A stretch of 64,000 bases of DNA. It comes from Lysobacterales bacterium. Lineage in GTDB: Bacteria; Pseudomonadota; Gammaproteobacteria; Xanthomonadales; Xanthomonadaceae. A model generated the notes under the pieces. It searched no databases. It was not told where the DNA came from and saw only the letters and a program-made list of their open reading frames with translations. Where the stretch lies: assembly GCA_014946745.1 (NCBI GenBank), contig JADCRD010000002.1, forward strand, positions 806,001 to 870,000, read 5' to 3'. Of this stretch, positions 24,163-33,293 are shown piece by piece. Numbering within the stretch: the stretch's first letter is position 1; each line of letters begins with the position of its first letter. The translations under genes and the position numbers were made by a program.

Positions 24163-25821
24163 ATGTCTGCCCGACTGTTCCGCCGTTCCTGTTCCATCGC
24201 CCTGGTTCTTGCTGCCGCGCTTGGCAGTGCTGCGTCCGCTCGGCCGCCACTGGCCTATGCCCCAGCCGACACGCCCTACGTGTTCGGGGCCATCGATCCG
24301 CCTTCGGCAGCGATCTCTGATGCCTGGATCGCCCGCGATGACGCGCTGCCCCGGATGTACGCACCGATGCTGCGCGAGTGGCTGGGGGCCGCGGCCGACA
24401 CCGGCGCCGACAGCAAGCAGCAGCGCGCCCTGTTGAAGGCGATCAGTGCGGAAGTCGAAACCCGCGGCCTGGGCGAACTGATGGAGCGCTGGGGCCTGTC
24501 GCGACAGCCGCGTGCAGCGCTGTTCGGGCTGGGCCTGCTGCCGGTGGCGCGGGTCGAACTTGCCGATGCCGAGCGTTTTCGCGAAGCCTTCCTGCGCTTC
24601 ACCCGCAGCGCGGGGATGCAGGTGCAGACAGCCGATGCTGACGGCCAGACCTACTGGCTGTTGGGGCCGGACACCTCGGAGAACGGCCTGCTGCTTGCGC
24701 TGCACGACGGCCAGCTGGTGCTGAGCCTGCTGCCGCGCAGCGCGACCGCCACGGTGCTGCGCGCCGTGTTGGGCCTTGATCCACCGGCCGAATCGGTGCT
24801 CGACGCTGGCAGCCTGCAGGCGCTGAACGCGCGTCTTGGCCTGCTGCCGCAGGGCTCTGGGTACCTCGATTCGGCGCGTCTCTGGGCCCTGATTAGCGGC
24901 GCGGCGCAGGGCCCGCAGGCGGCGCTGATGGCTGAGCTCGGCTGGATCCCGCCGAGCGAGATTTCCGCCGCCTGCGAAGCGCAGGCGCAGGACTTGATCG
25001 AGAGCTGGCCACGCATGGCGGCCGGCTATGCGGCGATCGACGAGCGCGGCTATCGGCTGCGCTATCTGCTGGAAGCCAAGCCCGCCCTGGTCAAGAAACT
25101 GCACACCCTGCAGGCGCCGCTGATCGCCGCCGCGGATGCCGATGCCGCCGGCGCGCGCCTGGCGCTGAGCTTGCGCAGCGATCGGCTGATCACCCTGATC
25201 AACTCCTGGGGGGGTGCCTTGAGCGGCGAGTGCGTCGGCAGCATGCTCTCGGCACTCAAGCTGGCCGAACTCAGCAGCGCGCTCAATAACCCGGTGGCCG
25301 CCGGGCTGGCCCAGCACCTGCCGAGCGTGCATGCGCAGATCGACCATCTGCGCTGGCCGGAGGGTGACAAGCCGCTGGAACTGCAGGCCAGTCTGCAGGG
25401 CTACACGCCGGACCTCGCGGCGCTGCTGGCCGACATCGCCACACAGGACCCAAGCTTTCCGGCCGACCTCCAGCCGGGCGAACCCCCGCGTGCCATCGAC
25501 CTACCTTCTGGCCTGCCCGGCGAAGCCAAGATGCACATCGCCGCCGGCACACAGGCGCTGGGCCTCGCGATTGGCGACCGCGCGGTGGCCGCACTGCCGG
25601 CCCGACTGGCGTCCGCGCCGAGCGCGCCCACCCTGCTGGAATTCGCCTACCGCGGCGCCTTCTATCAGTCGGTGATGGAGCAGGCCCTTGAGGGCCAGCC
25701 GGACACCGAGCCGATGCTGGCGCCCATCCGCCACCATGGGCAGAGCCTCGATCGCGCGCTGTACAGCGTCGAAGTCAGTGAGTTCGGCCTGGAGTTCGTG
25801 GGCGAGCTCAAGTTCCACTGA
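24163..25821 (+). CDS. Exported protein of unknown function
   Basis: 552 residues from ATG 24163 with a signal peptide (MSARLFRRSCSIALVLAAAL, cleavage near ASA). The mature N-terminus ARPPLAYAPADTPYVFGAID is typical of a family of secreted proteobacterial proteins I cannot name. The rest is an alternating alpha/beta pattern without recognisable catalytic motifs. GC and codon use return to the host average, marking the end of the foreign island. It stands alone; the composite repeat array begins just after its stop. Confidence 0.7.
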   Translation: MSARLFRRSCSIALVLAAALGSAASARPPLAYAPADTPYVFGAIDPPSAAISDAWIARDDALPRMYAPMLREWLGAAADTGADSKQQRALLKAISAEVETRGLGELMERWGLSRQPRAALFGLGLLPVARVELADAERFREAFLRFTRSAGMQVQTADADGQTYWLLGPDTSENGLLLALHDGQLVLSLLPRSATATVLRAVLGLDPPAESVLDAGSLQALNARLGLLPQGSGYLDSARLWALISGAAQGPQAALMAELGWIPPSEISAACEAQAQDLIESWPRMAAGYAAIDERGYRLRYLLEAKPALVKKLHTLQAPLIAAADADAAGARLALSLRSDRLITLINSWGGALSGECVGSMLSALKLAELSSALNNPVAAGLAQHLPSVHAQIDHLRWPEGDKPLELQASLQGYTPDLAALLADIATQDPSFPADLQPGEPPRAIDLPSGLPGEAKMHIAAGTQALGLAIGDRAVAALPARLASAPSAPTLLEFAYRGAFYQSVMEQALEGQPDTEPMLAPIRHHGQSLDRALYSVEVSEFGLEFVGELKFH

Positions 25822-26785
25822 GCGGGCGCATCGCTTCGAGCATCGGCTTGAAGAGCCGCGACCACCTCGAAGACCCGCGATCACCTCGACGTGGAGCCGC
25901 TTGTCTCCCCTCTCCCCTGGAGGGAAGCAAGGGTGGGCGCTTGTCGGCTGCCGGTGGCAGCCGACGCCCGCCTGAGCCCGAGCGGAGCGAAGGTGGTTGG
26001 GGGGGATGAGGCTTGCCGCGAGATTTGCCTCCTCTCCCCAACCCCTCTCCCTCAAGGGGAGAGGGGCGCTTCCTTCGCTTCAGTGCATCGGTTCGAGCAT
26101 CGGTTTGAAGACCTGCGATCACCTCGAAGTGGGGCCGCTTGTCTCCCCTCTCCCCTGGAGGGAGAGGGGTCGGGGGAGAGGGGGATGAGGCTTGCCGCGA
26201 GGTTTGCCCCCCTCTCCCCAACCCCTCTCCCTCAAGGGGAGAGGGGCGGCTTCCTGCGTTTCAGCGCGCCGGTTCGAGCATCGGTTTGAAGACCTGCGAT
26301 CACCTCGACGTGGGGCCGCCTGTCTCCCCTCTCCCCGCGTGGGAGAGGGGCGGCTTCCTGCGTTTCAGCGCGCCGGTTCGAGCATCGGTTTGAAGACCTG
26401 CGATCACCTCGACGTGGGGCCGCCTGTCTCCCCTCTCCCCGCGTGGGAGAGGGGTCGGGGGAGAGGGGGATGAGGCTTGCCGCGAGGTTTGCCCCCCTCT
26501 CCCCAACCCCTCTCCCTCCAGGGGAGAGGGGCGCTTCCTTCGCTTCAGTGCATCGGTTTGAGCACCGGCTTGAAGACGTGCGATCACCTCGAAGCGAAGA
26601 CCTGCGATGACCTCGAAGTGGACCTGCTTGTCTCCCACCAGGGGAGAGGGGCGCGATCGCCTTGTTTCGAGGCAGCGGCCATCGAACGTCTGTGTGCAGG
26701 ACTGGGGTTAAGGTCAATACTCCAGTCCGGAGATTCGAAGGCCGGAGAGCGAGATGCGAAGCCGTTGGGATCACGGGAGTCTTCA
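25822..26785. repeat. Composite repeat array (about five partial copies)
   Basis: No gene is credible here. The phrase GTTCGAGCATCGGTTTGAAG followed by ACCTGCGATCACCTCGA recurs near 25835, 26091, 26271, 26379 and 26556, with small variations. Between copies are palindromic modules of the CCCCTCTCCC...GGGAGAGGGG type and a module containing GATGAGGCTTGCCGCGAG (near 26003, 26186 and 26468). Copies are spaced unevenly (about 105-250 bp), consistent with duplication of a REP-like unit rather than a CRISPR. The last ~110 bp before 26786 is non-repetitive leader. Confidence 0.8.
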
Positions 26786-27271
26786 ATGAAAACTATCGCA
26801 ATTGCACTGACCTTCCTCGCTGCTGCCTGGTCCCAATGCGCGCCCGCCGTCGAAGCGAAGCCCGCCTCGCCCGTGATCGGCGTGTGGGCTGTCGACACCT
26901 CACGGCTGCCCATGGCGCCGGACGCGCGACCCAGGAGCGTCACGATCACCTTCTCCGACGCCGGCGATGAGCGCTTGCGGATGCGGGTTGAGGTGATGGA
27001 TGCCGCAGGCACGCTGCGGGTGGCGGACGGGGTGACGCCGCTCGATGGTTCGCCGACGCCGGTCGAGGTGAACTTCGAGGCCGATGTGGCGGCGACCACC
27101 CAGCCGCGGTCGGACCTTCTGATCCTGCAGCTGGGCAAAGGCGGCGTGCCTGCATCGACGCGGATCTACGCGGTGCAGCCCGACGGCGAGTCCATGGTCG
27201 AAACGGTGGCGCACTTCACCCGGGAGGGTCAGCCCGTGCTGCGGGAGAACTACTTCACGCGGGTGCGGTGA
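26786..27271 (+). CDS. Exported hypothetical protein
   Basis: 161 residues from ATG 26786. MKTIAIALTFLAAAWSQCAP is a signal peptide with likely cleavage after AVEA. The mature part reads as a beta-rich domain (PVIGVWAVDTSRLPM; RSVTITFSDAGDERLRMRVE; EVNFEADVAATTQPRSDLL) resembling a lipocalin-like small periplasmic fold, though this is only an impression. A frame extending upstream to 26477 runs through the repeat array and was rejected as the start. Confidence 0.65.
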   Translation: MKTIAIALTFLAAAWSQCAPAVEAKPASPVIGVWAVDTSRLPMAPDARPRSVTITFSDAGDERLRMRVEVMDAAGTLRVADGVTPLDGSPTPVEVNFEADVAATTQPRSDLLILQLGKGGVPASTRIYAVQPDGESMVETVAHFTREGQPVLRENYFTRVR

Positions 27272-27408
27272 GCGGCTGGGGTTCAGTCCCGCGTGCCCGT
27301 CGAGCACGCCGCGTTGAAACGATGCCGAACGTTTTCGCATGGCCGGCAGCACGCGACGTACCTGTGCTGGCGTAGTGTCGCCCGACCCTGAACGCGTGCC
27401 CTTGAAGA

Positions 27409-27966
27409 ATGCTCAGACTTCTCTCTGCCGCCATCGCCGGCTTTCTCGTCTTGGTGCTCACGACTTATCTCGTCAAGCGCGCCGACGAGCCCTTTTTCAT
27501 CATCCTGTTCGGCAGCCTTTCGGCCTTTGTGTTGGCGCCCTGGCTGGTGCTGCGCTTCTGGCCACGCCCGGATCTGGTCCAACGCGCTGCGCGTGCCAGC
27601 ACGCTGGAGGCGCATGAGTTCAACGTGGTTCGGGCGTGGCAGATCGCCGAACTCGAGGACGAGGGGCTGCATTTCGTGCTGGAACTGGCCTCGGGCGGCA
27701 CGCTGTTCCTGTCCGGCCAGTTCCTCTACGCGCCCGTTGCGAAGCGCGTGTTTCCTTGCGCTGAGCTCAAGGTCAGCATGGACACACGCACGAAGGATGT
27801 TCTCGCGCTCGAATGCGCAGGCGAACCGATCGCGATCGTCGACACCTTCGATGCCTTCACCGACGAAGAGCTGGAGCGGCGCGTGTATCCGGGCGCTTTT
27901 CGCCTCTACAGCAAGCCCGCAGGCGCGGTTCTCCACGCCTTGGGTCGTGCAGTTGTAGCGCGATGA
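27409..27966 (+). CDS. Membrane protein of unknown function
   Basis: 185 residues. Two N-terminal membrane helices (LLSAAIAGFLVLVLTTYLV; FIILFGSLSAFVLAPWLVLR) are followed by a cytoplasmic-looking domain with FVLELASGGTLFLSGQFLYA and ECAGEPIAIVDTFDAFTDEE. No family recognised. Transcribed with the neighbouring small genes but 137 bp from the previous one. Confidence 0.65.
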   Translation: MLRLLSAAIAGFLVLVLTTYLVKRADEPFFIILFGSLSAFVLAPWLVLRFWPRPDLVQRAARASTLEAHEFNVVRAWQIAELEDEGLHFVLELASGGTLFLSGQFLYAPVAKRVFPCAELKVSMDTRTKDVLALECAGEPIAIVDTFDAFTDEELERRVYPGAFRLYSKPAGAVLHALGRAVVAR

Positions 27967-28176
27967 GCTCGCGCGATGCCAGCGCGCGCAGGCGTCACGG
28001 TGGCTTCCGACGCCACGTCGCGCAGCAGGCTTCGCGAACCGTTGCACCCGTGTTGCGCGAAGCACCTACCCCGCAGTTGCGTGGACCCGAGTCCGCCGTG
28101 GATCGGCGACTCAGCACCCAACCGCACTGACCGGATCATGGATCGTCGCGGCGCCCACAGGAACACCTAAACCCCT

Positions 28177-28503
28177 ATGAGCCTGCTCGCGCTTCTGGTC
28201 GTTCTTGCCGCATTCGTGCTGGTGAGTGTTCTGGTCGGTACCTTGCTGATCGTGGGTCGGGCGGATGTGCCGGCGCCGGTCGAAGGCGCGTCTGCTTTTC
28301 TGTACCGGCACGTGATCGCGGCGTGCCTGATCGTCGTCGGCGCGGGCACGCCCTGGTTGGCCAGCTTCGGCAACGCGCGGGGCCTGGTGCTGCTGATGTG
28401 CTTCGCAGCGCTTGGCGGCGCTTGGCTGATCTGGAAGCCGATGGGCCTACGCTGGCTCGCTGTGTTCGCTGCACTGACGGTTCTGCTGGGCGAGCTGGCC
28501 TGA
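28177..28503 (+). CDS. Small multi-pass membrane protein
   Basis: 108 residues, almost entirely four hydrophobic helices (LLALLVVLAAFVLVSVLVGT; VIAACLIVVGAGTPWLASF; LVLLMCFAALGGAWLIW; WLAVFAALTVLLGELA). ATG 28177 follows CCTAAACCCCT with no strong ribosome site. Function unknown. Convergent with the AraC-type regulator. The 210 bp before it shows no gene. Confidence 0.55.
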   Translation: MSLLALLVVLAAFVLVSVLVGTLLIVGRADVPAPVEGASAFLYRHVIAACLIVVGAGTPWLASFGNARGLVLLMCFAALGGAWLIWKPMGLRWLAVFAALTVLLGELA

Positions 28504-28530
28504 GCTTCCCGCTCGGTTCTGAAGCCCCTC

Positions 28531-29538
28531 TCAGAGCTCCCTTGACGCACACGAGAACCGGCGCCGATACGCTGCAGGAGAAATGCCCAGCCGCTGCTGG
28601 AACTGACGGCGCAGGGTTTCCACGCTGGCGAAGCCGGAGCGTTCGGCGAGGTCGGTGAGCTTGAGCTGGCTGTGCTCAAGCAGCCGACGCGCCTCGGCCA
28701 GGCGTGCTTCGGCCAGCCACTGGCCAGGCGTGCAGCCGGCAGCTTCGTGGAAGCGGCGGAGCAGGCTGCGTTCGCTCAGTGCGGCCTCGCGGGCGAGTTC
28801 CAGCAGGGTCCAGCGGTGCGCAAGCTTTGCGCTCATGCGCTCCTGCAGTCGCGCCACCACGCTGCGCGGGCGTGGTGCTACCGGTCGGTCGACGAACTGC
28901 GCCTGGCCGCCGTCGCGGTGCGGGGCGATCACCAGCCGTCGTGCGACCTGGTTGGCGATGGCGCTGCCGAAATCGCGGCGCACCAGATGCAGACACAGGT
29001 CCAGGCCGGCGGCGCTTCCGGCCGAGCTCAGCACCTGGCCCTCGTCGACATAGAGCACCTTGGCGTCCACGTGAATCTGCGGATAGCGCGCCTGCAGCGC
29101 GTCGGCATAGCGCCAGTGGGTGGCGGCGCGGCGACCGTCCAGCAAGCCGCTGGCGGCCAGCACGAAGGCGCCGGAACAGATCGACAGAATGCGCGCGCCG
29201 CGTGCGTGGGCACGCTGCAGGGCGCGGCTGAGTTCGCTCGGCACAGGAACATCCGCGCCGCACCAGCCCGGAATGATGATGGTTCCGGCCTGTGCCAAGG
29301 CGCGCAGGCCCGCATGGGCGCGCAGGCTCAGGCCATAGTCGGCCTGCAGCAGACCCGCCCGGGTTGCGCACACCGAGAAGCGGTACCAGCGTTCGCCGAC
29401 TTCAGGACGGTGCAGGCCAAAGACCTCGGCGGCGCAGGAAAACTCAAAGCTGCACAGGCCGGGATAGGCCACTGCGACCACCCGCAGCGGGTCGACAGAC
29501 GGCGGTGACCTTGGCGGTTTCTGTGGGATGGCTGGCAT
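28531..29538 (-). CDS. GlxA-family transcriptional regulator (DJ-1/PfpI plus AraC HTH)
   Basis: 335 residues from ATG 29538 (MPAIPQKPPRSPPSVDPLRV). Residues ~15-190 form a DJ-1/PfpI-like domain: VVAVAYPGLCSFEFSCAAEV, IIIPGWCG and LSICSGAFVLAASGLLDGRR with the conserved Cys. The C-terminal ~100 residues are two AraC helix-turn-helices (LARRAALSERSLLRRF-like; LTDLAERSGFASVETLRRQF; LGISPAAYRRRF). It probably regulates its divergent neighbour, the rhodanese at 29608, through the 69-bp shared upstream region. The longer frame up to 30291 is a shadow of the rhodanese gene. Confidence 0.9.
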   Translation of the reverse strand: MPAIPQKPPRSPPSVDPLRVVAVAYPGLCSFEFSCAAEVFGLHRPEVGERWYRFSVCATRAGLLQADYGLSLRAHAGLRALAQAGTIIIPGWCGADVPVPSELSRALQRAHARGARILSICSGAFVLAASGLLDGRRAATHWRYADALQARYPQIHVDAKVLYVDEGQVLSSAGSAAGLDLCLHLVRRDFGSAIANQVARRLVIAPHRDGGQAQFVDRPVAPRPRSVVARLQERMSAKLAHRWTLLELAREAALSERSLLRRFHEAAGCTPGQWLAEARLAEARRLLEHSQLKLTDLAERSGFASVETLRRQFQQRLGISPAAYRRRFSCASREL

Positions 29539-29607
29539 AGCCGCCAGTGTGCGCCGTGCGCGGGCTTGCCAACAATGGGGTCTCCCGTCACTACCGAGTC
29601 GTGCGCC

Positions 29608-30015
29608 ATGAAGAACGCAGTGAACGAAGTTCCGGCGGCATCCGCCGCCGCCGCGGCCGACCATTTCGCGGCGCTGTTCGAGTTCGAGACGGATTGCTGG
29701 GATGTGCACGAAGCCCTCGCCAGCGAGACACCCGGCTTCGTGCTGCTCGATGTGCGCGGGCCGGCGCTGTTCGCACAGGGGCACGTGCCGGGGGCGGTCA
29801 ATCTGCCGCATGGCAGGATCGTCGAGCGCAACCTCACCGCCTATCCGCCGGAGACCCTGTTCGTCACCTACTGCGCAGGGCCGCACTGCAACGGCGCGGC
29901 GCGCGGAGCCCTGCGTCTGGCGCGGCTGGGGCGACCAGTGAAGCTGATGACCGGCGGCATCACCGGTTGGCTGGACGAGGGCTTTGCGCTGCAGGGTGCA
30001 GGCGGCGATGGCTGA
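29608..30015 (+). CDS. Rhodanese-like sulfurtransferase domain protein
   Basis: 135 residues from ATG 29608 (MKNAVNEVPAASAAAAADHF). A single rhodanese domain: VLLDVRGPALFAQGHVPGAV, then LPHGRI, and the active-site loop VTYCAGPHCNGAARGALRLA with a nucleophilic Cys, ending MTGGITGWLDEGFAL. It should transfer sulfane sulfur or sense a related electrophile. Divergently paired with the GlxA-type regulator, a very common arrangement. Confidence 0.88.
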   Translation: MKNAVNEVPAASAAAAADHFAALFEFETDCWDVHEALASETPGFVLLDVRGPALFAQGHVPGAVNLPHGRIVERNLTAYPPETLFVTYCAGPHCNGAARGALRLARLGRPVKLMTGGITGWLDEGFALQGAGGDG

Positions 30016-30254
30016 CTCTTTGGCCCGCCGGAAGGGCGAGCATCCGGCTGCGGGTCGCGGGCGTTGATGACGCCGCGGTGCTGGCCGCGCTGTGTATCGA
30101 GCAGGCCGCGTTCGAGCGCGCCGCGGCGCCACCGGTGGATCTGGCCGTGAGGCTGGCGCTTCTGCTGCGTTCGTCGGACGGGTGCGCCTGGCTGGCCGAA
30201 GACGACAGCGCCGCGGTCGGCTTCTGCTGCGGCGAAGTCCTGACAAGCGCCTGA
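30016..30254 (+). pseudogene. Fragment resembling the N-terminal half of a GNAT acetyltransferase
   Basis: One frame reads ASIRLRVAGVDDAAVLAALC, then EQAAFERAAAPPVDLAVRLA and CAWLAEDDSAAVGFCCGEV before a TGA at 30252. This is the beta1-alpha1-alpha2-beta2 half of a GNAT domain; the acetyl-CoA-binding half is missing. No ATG or clear alternative start precedes it in this frame. It probably is a truncated remnant, cut at the position of the following minus-strand gene. Confidence 0.4.
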
Positions 30255-30294
30255 CGCAGCCCCAATCGACGAGACGAGACAGACGCAGCAAGCC

Positions 30295-30504
30295 TCAGCC
30301 CTCTTGCGGCGACGGATCCATGTGCACGCGCCCGACGATCCACTGCACGATCGCCTCAAACCGCTGCTGATCCAGCGCATGCCCGCGCGCCATGCGCAGC
30401 TCGGTGTAGCCGTCGAATGCGAGCGGTTCGGTGCGTTCGACCTTCACCGCCGCGGGTTGAGCGAGGCCGAGGCGTTGGCGGAGCCGGGTGCTGAGCTCGG
30501 GCAT
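30295..30504 (-). CDS. Small hypothetical protein
   Basis: 69 residues from ATG 30504 (MPELSTRLRQRLGLAQPAAV). Mixed alpha/beta composition with FDGYTELRMARGHALDQQRF and EAIVQWIVGRVHMDPSPQEG. No family recognised. The upstream side is occupied by palindromic repeats. Weak case, supported by its length and non-shadow composition. Confidence 0.45.
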   Translation of the reverse strand: MPELSTRLRQRLGLAQPAAVKVERTEPLAFDGYTELRMARGHALDQQRFEAIVQWIVGRVHMDPSPQEG

Positions 30505-30513
30505 GGGTGAGGT

Positions 30514-30632
30514 CCGGTGGGTCAAGACCCACCCTATGGGATGGGGGCGCGTCGCGGGTTTGGTGGGTCAAGACCCACCCTACGGGATGGGGGCGTGTCG
30601 GGGTTGGGTGGGTCGAGACCCGCCCGATGGCG
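30514..30632. repeat. Three direct copies of a GGTGGGTC-GACCCACC palindrome
   Basis: Copies near 30516, 30561 and 30606 share GGTGGGTCAAGACCCACC followed by CTAYGGGATGGGGGCG, with a period of about 45 bp; the third copy is diverged. The 8-bp arms GGTGGGTC and GACCCACC are perfectly complementary, as in REP elements. The same palindrome occurs at 43750 and 43945. Confidence 0.8.
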
Positions 30633-30647
30633 CTGCGCTGCCTGGGC

Positions 30648-31880
30648 TTAGGCGCGCTTGTGGCGCATCTGTCCGCCGAGGTCGGTTCGCTTCTTTTCCG
30701 CTTCGATCTGCTGAAAGAGTTCGACCAGCTGCTGTGCGTTGTTGCGCCACTGCCGCTGCTCGATGACGTAGCGGCGGGCGCGGTTGCCGACTTCGCGGAT
30801 GGCTTGCGGTTCCAGCGCCAGCAGGGTGTGCAGGCAGGCCTGCATGTCGCCGCGCGGGAACAGCCAGCCGGTGACGCCGTGTTCGATCACTTCGGCAATG
30901 GGGCCGTAGTCGGGCGCGACCACGGGCACGCCCATGGCCATCAGCTCGAACAGCTTCATCGGTGAGCCGTAGGTGTTGGAGTCGGGCAGCACCGAGACGT
31001 CCATGGCAGCGATCAGGCCAGGCACCTGCTCGTGTGGCACGGCGCCGGTCAGCACGGCCTGGGGGCTGACGCCGTGCTGCTGCAGCGAGGCCTCGACCTG
31101 CTTGCGGGTCTTGCCGTCGCCCACCAGCAGCAGGCGCAGATCCTGGCGCGCCGAAAGCTGCGGGGCGGCGGCGTCGATGAAGCGGTGAATGCCGTGCCAT
31201 TCCACGAAGGCGCCGAGGTAGCCGCAGACCAGGCGCCCGTCGACGCCGAGGCTCTGGCGGATGGCGCGGCGGTCGGTCTTCCCGGGGTCGAAGCGGGTGA
31301 TGTCGGCGGCGTTGGGGCTGACGATGCAGGTGGCGAGGCGGCCGTGCGCGGCCAGCACCTGGTCGCGGAAGGCGCTGGAGACAAACACCAGGCCGTCGCA
31401 GCGGGTGAACACCCAGGCTTCGATGCGCCGCGCCAGGCCGCGCATCAGCAGCGGCCGCACCCGCGGCATCACCGCCGAGTCGTTGACTTCGAGCACGATC
31501 GGCACGCCGCGCCGGCGCGCCAGCCACACCCCCGCGAACAGGAACAGCGAGTAGCGCTCGTAGATCCACACGCCGGGCTCGCGCTTGAGCCGCGCGCGCA
31601 GCCGCCACCACGCGACGCCGTTGTAGAGCAGTTCGAACAGTTCGAACAGCCACTCGGGCGCTCGCGCGGCCACCGCCGAAAGCAGGCGCGAAAGCCGGCT
31701 GGGCGGAGGCGCGGCGCTGCGGGGCGAGGTCTCCTCCGGCGCTTCGGGATGGGCGCCCGGCAGCGACAGGATGTCGACCTGGTAGCCGAGCTGCCGCAGC
31801 GCTGCGGTGACGCTGCGGATGTGCACGCCCTCGACGCTGCGGCCGCGGGTGCGATGGTGGTAGAGCACCTTGTCAGTCAT
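30648..31880 (-). CDS. Family 4 glycosyltransferase, exosortase-A-associated type
   Basis: 410 residues from ATG 31880 (MTDKVLYHHRTRGRSVEGVH). A GT-B enzyme: the N-terminal domain has EGVHIRSVTAALRQLGYQVD and the acceptor-side YERYSLFLFAGVWLARRRGV; the donor domain has GYLGAFVEWHGIHRFIDAA, LLLVGDGKTRKQVE and S-P-M-K-L-F-E-L-MAMG with its Glu. The opening fits the TIGR04063-like transferases linked to exosortase-A EPS clusters. It overlaps the preceding glycosyltransferase by 4 bp (ATGA), so the two act in one transcript. Donor sugar cannot be inferred. Confidence 0.87.
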   Translation of the reverse strand: MTDKVLYHHRTRGRSVEGVHIRSVTAALRQLGYQVDILSLPGAHPEAPEETSPRSAAPPPSRLSRLLSAVAARAPEWLFELFELLYNGVAWWRLRARLKREPGVWIYERYSLFLFAGVWLARRRGVPIVLEVNDSAVMPRVRPLLMRGLARRIEAWVFTRCDGLVFVSSAFRDQVLAAHGRLATCIVSPNAADITRFDPGKTDRRAIRQSLGVDGRLVCGYLGAFVEWHGIHRFIDAAAPQLSARQDLRLLLVGDGKTRKQVEASLQQHGVSPQAVLTGAVPHEQVPGLIAAMDVSVLPDSNTYGSPMKLFELMAMGVPVVAPDYGPIAEVIEHGVTGWLFPRGDMQACLHTLLALEPQAIREVGNRARRYVIEQRQWRNNAQQLVELFQQIEAEKKRTDLGGQMRHKRA

Positions 31881-33034
31881 GGCGGGTGTTCCGATACAGC
31901 GCCCTGCAGCAGCGCTTCCAGGCGGTCGACATTGGTTTGCCAGCAGAAGGTTTCGGCGTGGCGGCGGATGCGGGCACTGTCCCAACCGCGGCCCAGGGCG
32001 GCGGCGATGGCGGCGGCGAAGGCGGCCGGCTGCTGCGGCGGGGCGCGCAGGCCGGCGAACTCGGGCGTGACTTCGCGAATGCCCGGCAGGTCGCTCACCA
32101 CCACCGGGCGGCCGGAGGCCATGGCCTCCAGCACGACGTTGGGCACGCCCTCGGCGTGGCTGGGCAGCAGCAGCAGGTCGCAGGCCGCCAGCCACTGGCC
32201 GATCTGCGCGTGCGGCTGCCGACCGAGCCAGCGCAGGCGCTCGCTGAGGCCGTACTGGCGGGCCAGGGCTTCCATGGCGGCGCGGTCTTCGCCTTCACCG
32301 ATCACGATGCAGTGCTGCCACTCGTCGGCGGGCAGCTGCCGCAGCGCTTCGACCAGGTCCAGCACGCCCTTGCTGCGCTTGAGGTTGCCGACGTAGAGCA
32401 GCACCCGATCGGCGGCCGGAAGATCCAGCGCGCGTCGCGCCTCGGCGCCGTCGGCCGGTGCGAAGCGCTGCAGGTCGATGCCGTTGTAGAGCGTGTGCAG
32501 ACGCTGTGCATCCACGCCATGCGCCTGCAGCTGCTCGGCCAGGTCGCGGCTGACCGTAAGCACCGCCGCGCTGGCGGCCGCGGCCTGCACCACCTGGCGA
32601 CGTCGCGCCGGCGCCTGGCACTGCACGTTGACGTCGCTGCCGTGCGCCTTCAGCAGCACCGGCAGGCCGAGCCGCCGCGCCAGGCGCACGGCGGCCACGC
32701 CGTCCGGGTACAGCCAGGTGGCCAGCAGCACATCGGCACCCCAGCGCTGGAAGCGCGGCAGGGCGCGCCACAGCGACAGCCACAGGCTGAAGGCGTAGCT
32801 CGCCCGCCACAGGCCCGGCGTGTAGAAGTAGGGCACCGGCGTCACCGTGATGCCCTGGTAGTCGTGGCTGCCGCGCGCTGCGCGCCGATGCCGCCACCAG
32901 CTGCGCCAGGCCACCGGCACCACCACATGCACCGGATGCCGCTGCGCCAGCCGGGTCAGCTGGGCGGCGTTGAACAGGCCGCGGCCGGGCTCCCAGGGCA
33001 GGGGGAACAGGTTGGTGATCACCAGCACCTTCAT
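31877..33034 (-). CDS. Family 4 glycosyltransferase
   Basis: 385 residues from ATG 33034 (MKVLVITNLFPLPWEPGRGL). GT-B fold with FNAAQLTRLAQRHPVHVVVP, the donor-domain GNLKRSKGVLDLVEALR, VIGEGEDRAAMEALA and the E-x7-E in PSHAEGVPNVVLEAMASGRP. The start begins directly with the first Rossmann strand; the frame upstream to 33172 is Arg/Ala-rich and was rejected. Overlaps the downstream transferase at ATGA. Divergent from the beta-helix gene; the shared 259-bp upstream region holds a CRP-like motif. Confidence 0.88.
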   Translation of the reverse strand: MKVLVITNLFPLPWEPGRGLFNAAQLTRLAQRHPVHVVVPVAWRSWWRHRRAARGSHDYQGITVTPVPYFYTPGLWRASYAFSLWLSLWRALPRFQRWGADVLLATWLYPDGVAAVRLARRLGLPVLLKAHGSDVNVQCQAPARRRQVVQAAAASAAVLTVSRDLAEQLQAHGVDAQRLHTLYNGIDLQRFAPADGAEARRALDLPAADRVLLYVGNLKRSKGVLDLVEALRQLPADEWQHCIVIGEGEDRAAMEALARQYGLSERLRWLGRQPHAQIGQWLAACDLLLLPSHAEGVPNVVLEAMASGRPVVVSDLPGIREVTPEFAGLRAPPQQPAAFAAAIAAALGRGWDSARIRRHAETFCWQTNVDRLEALLQGAVSEHPP

Positions 33035-33293
33035 GCCGTCGCTCCGGCGGCGCAGGGGGCTGCGGCCGCGCGCGTAGCCCTGCCGGGCTCGTCTGCTGTC
33101 CGCCGCTGCCGCTGAATCGCGCTGCCTGTCATGCCGCCCTGCTCCCCTCGGGCGCGAGGCGCCCCGTGTCACACCTGGATGGATCGCGCTGCTCGACCTC
33201 TGCGCGAGGCCGACGAACAGCGCAGGCCGGACGATTTGCCGCCGACCGCGCCGGATTCTAGCGCCAATGTGCTAGCGTCATCACATTAATGAG
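33035..33293. other. Divergent intergenic region with CRP/Clp-like half-sites
   Basis: A 259-bp region between the glycosyltransferase pair and the beta-helix gene. The end near 33268-33290 has AATGTG-N10-CACATTAAT, which resembles the operator before the decarboxylase (AATGTGC...CATCACAYTAAT), but with 10 rather than 8 bases between the half-sites. Otherwise GC-rich and without a gene. Confidence 0.4.

Noticed and set aside
25835-26640. CRISPR array
   Set aside because: Repeats are unevenly spaced, longer than usual CRISPR repeats, joined to other repeated modules rather than unique spacers, and no cas genes are nearby.
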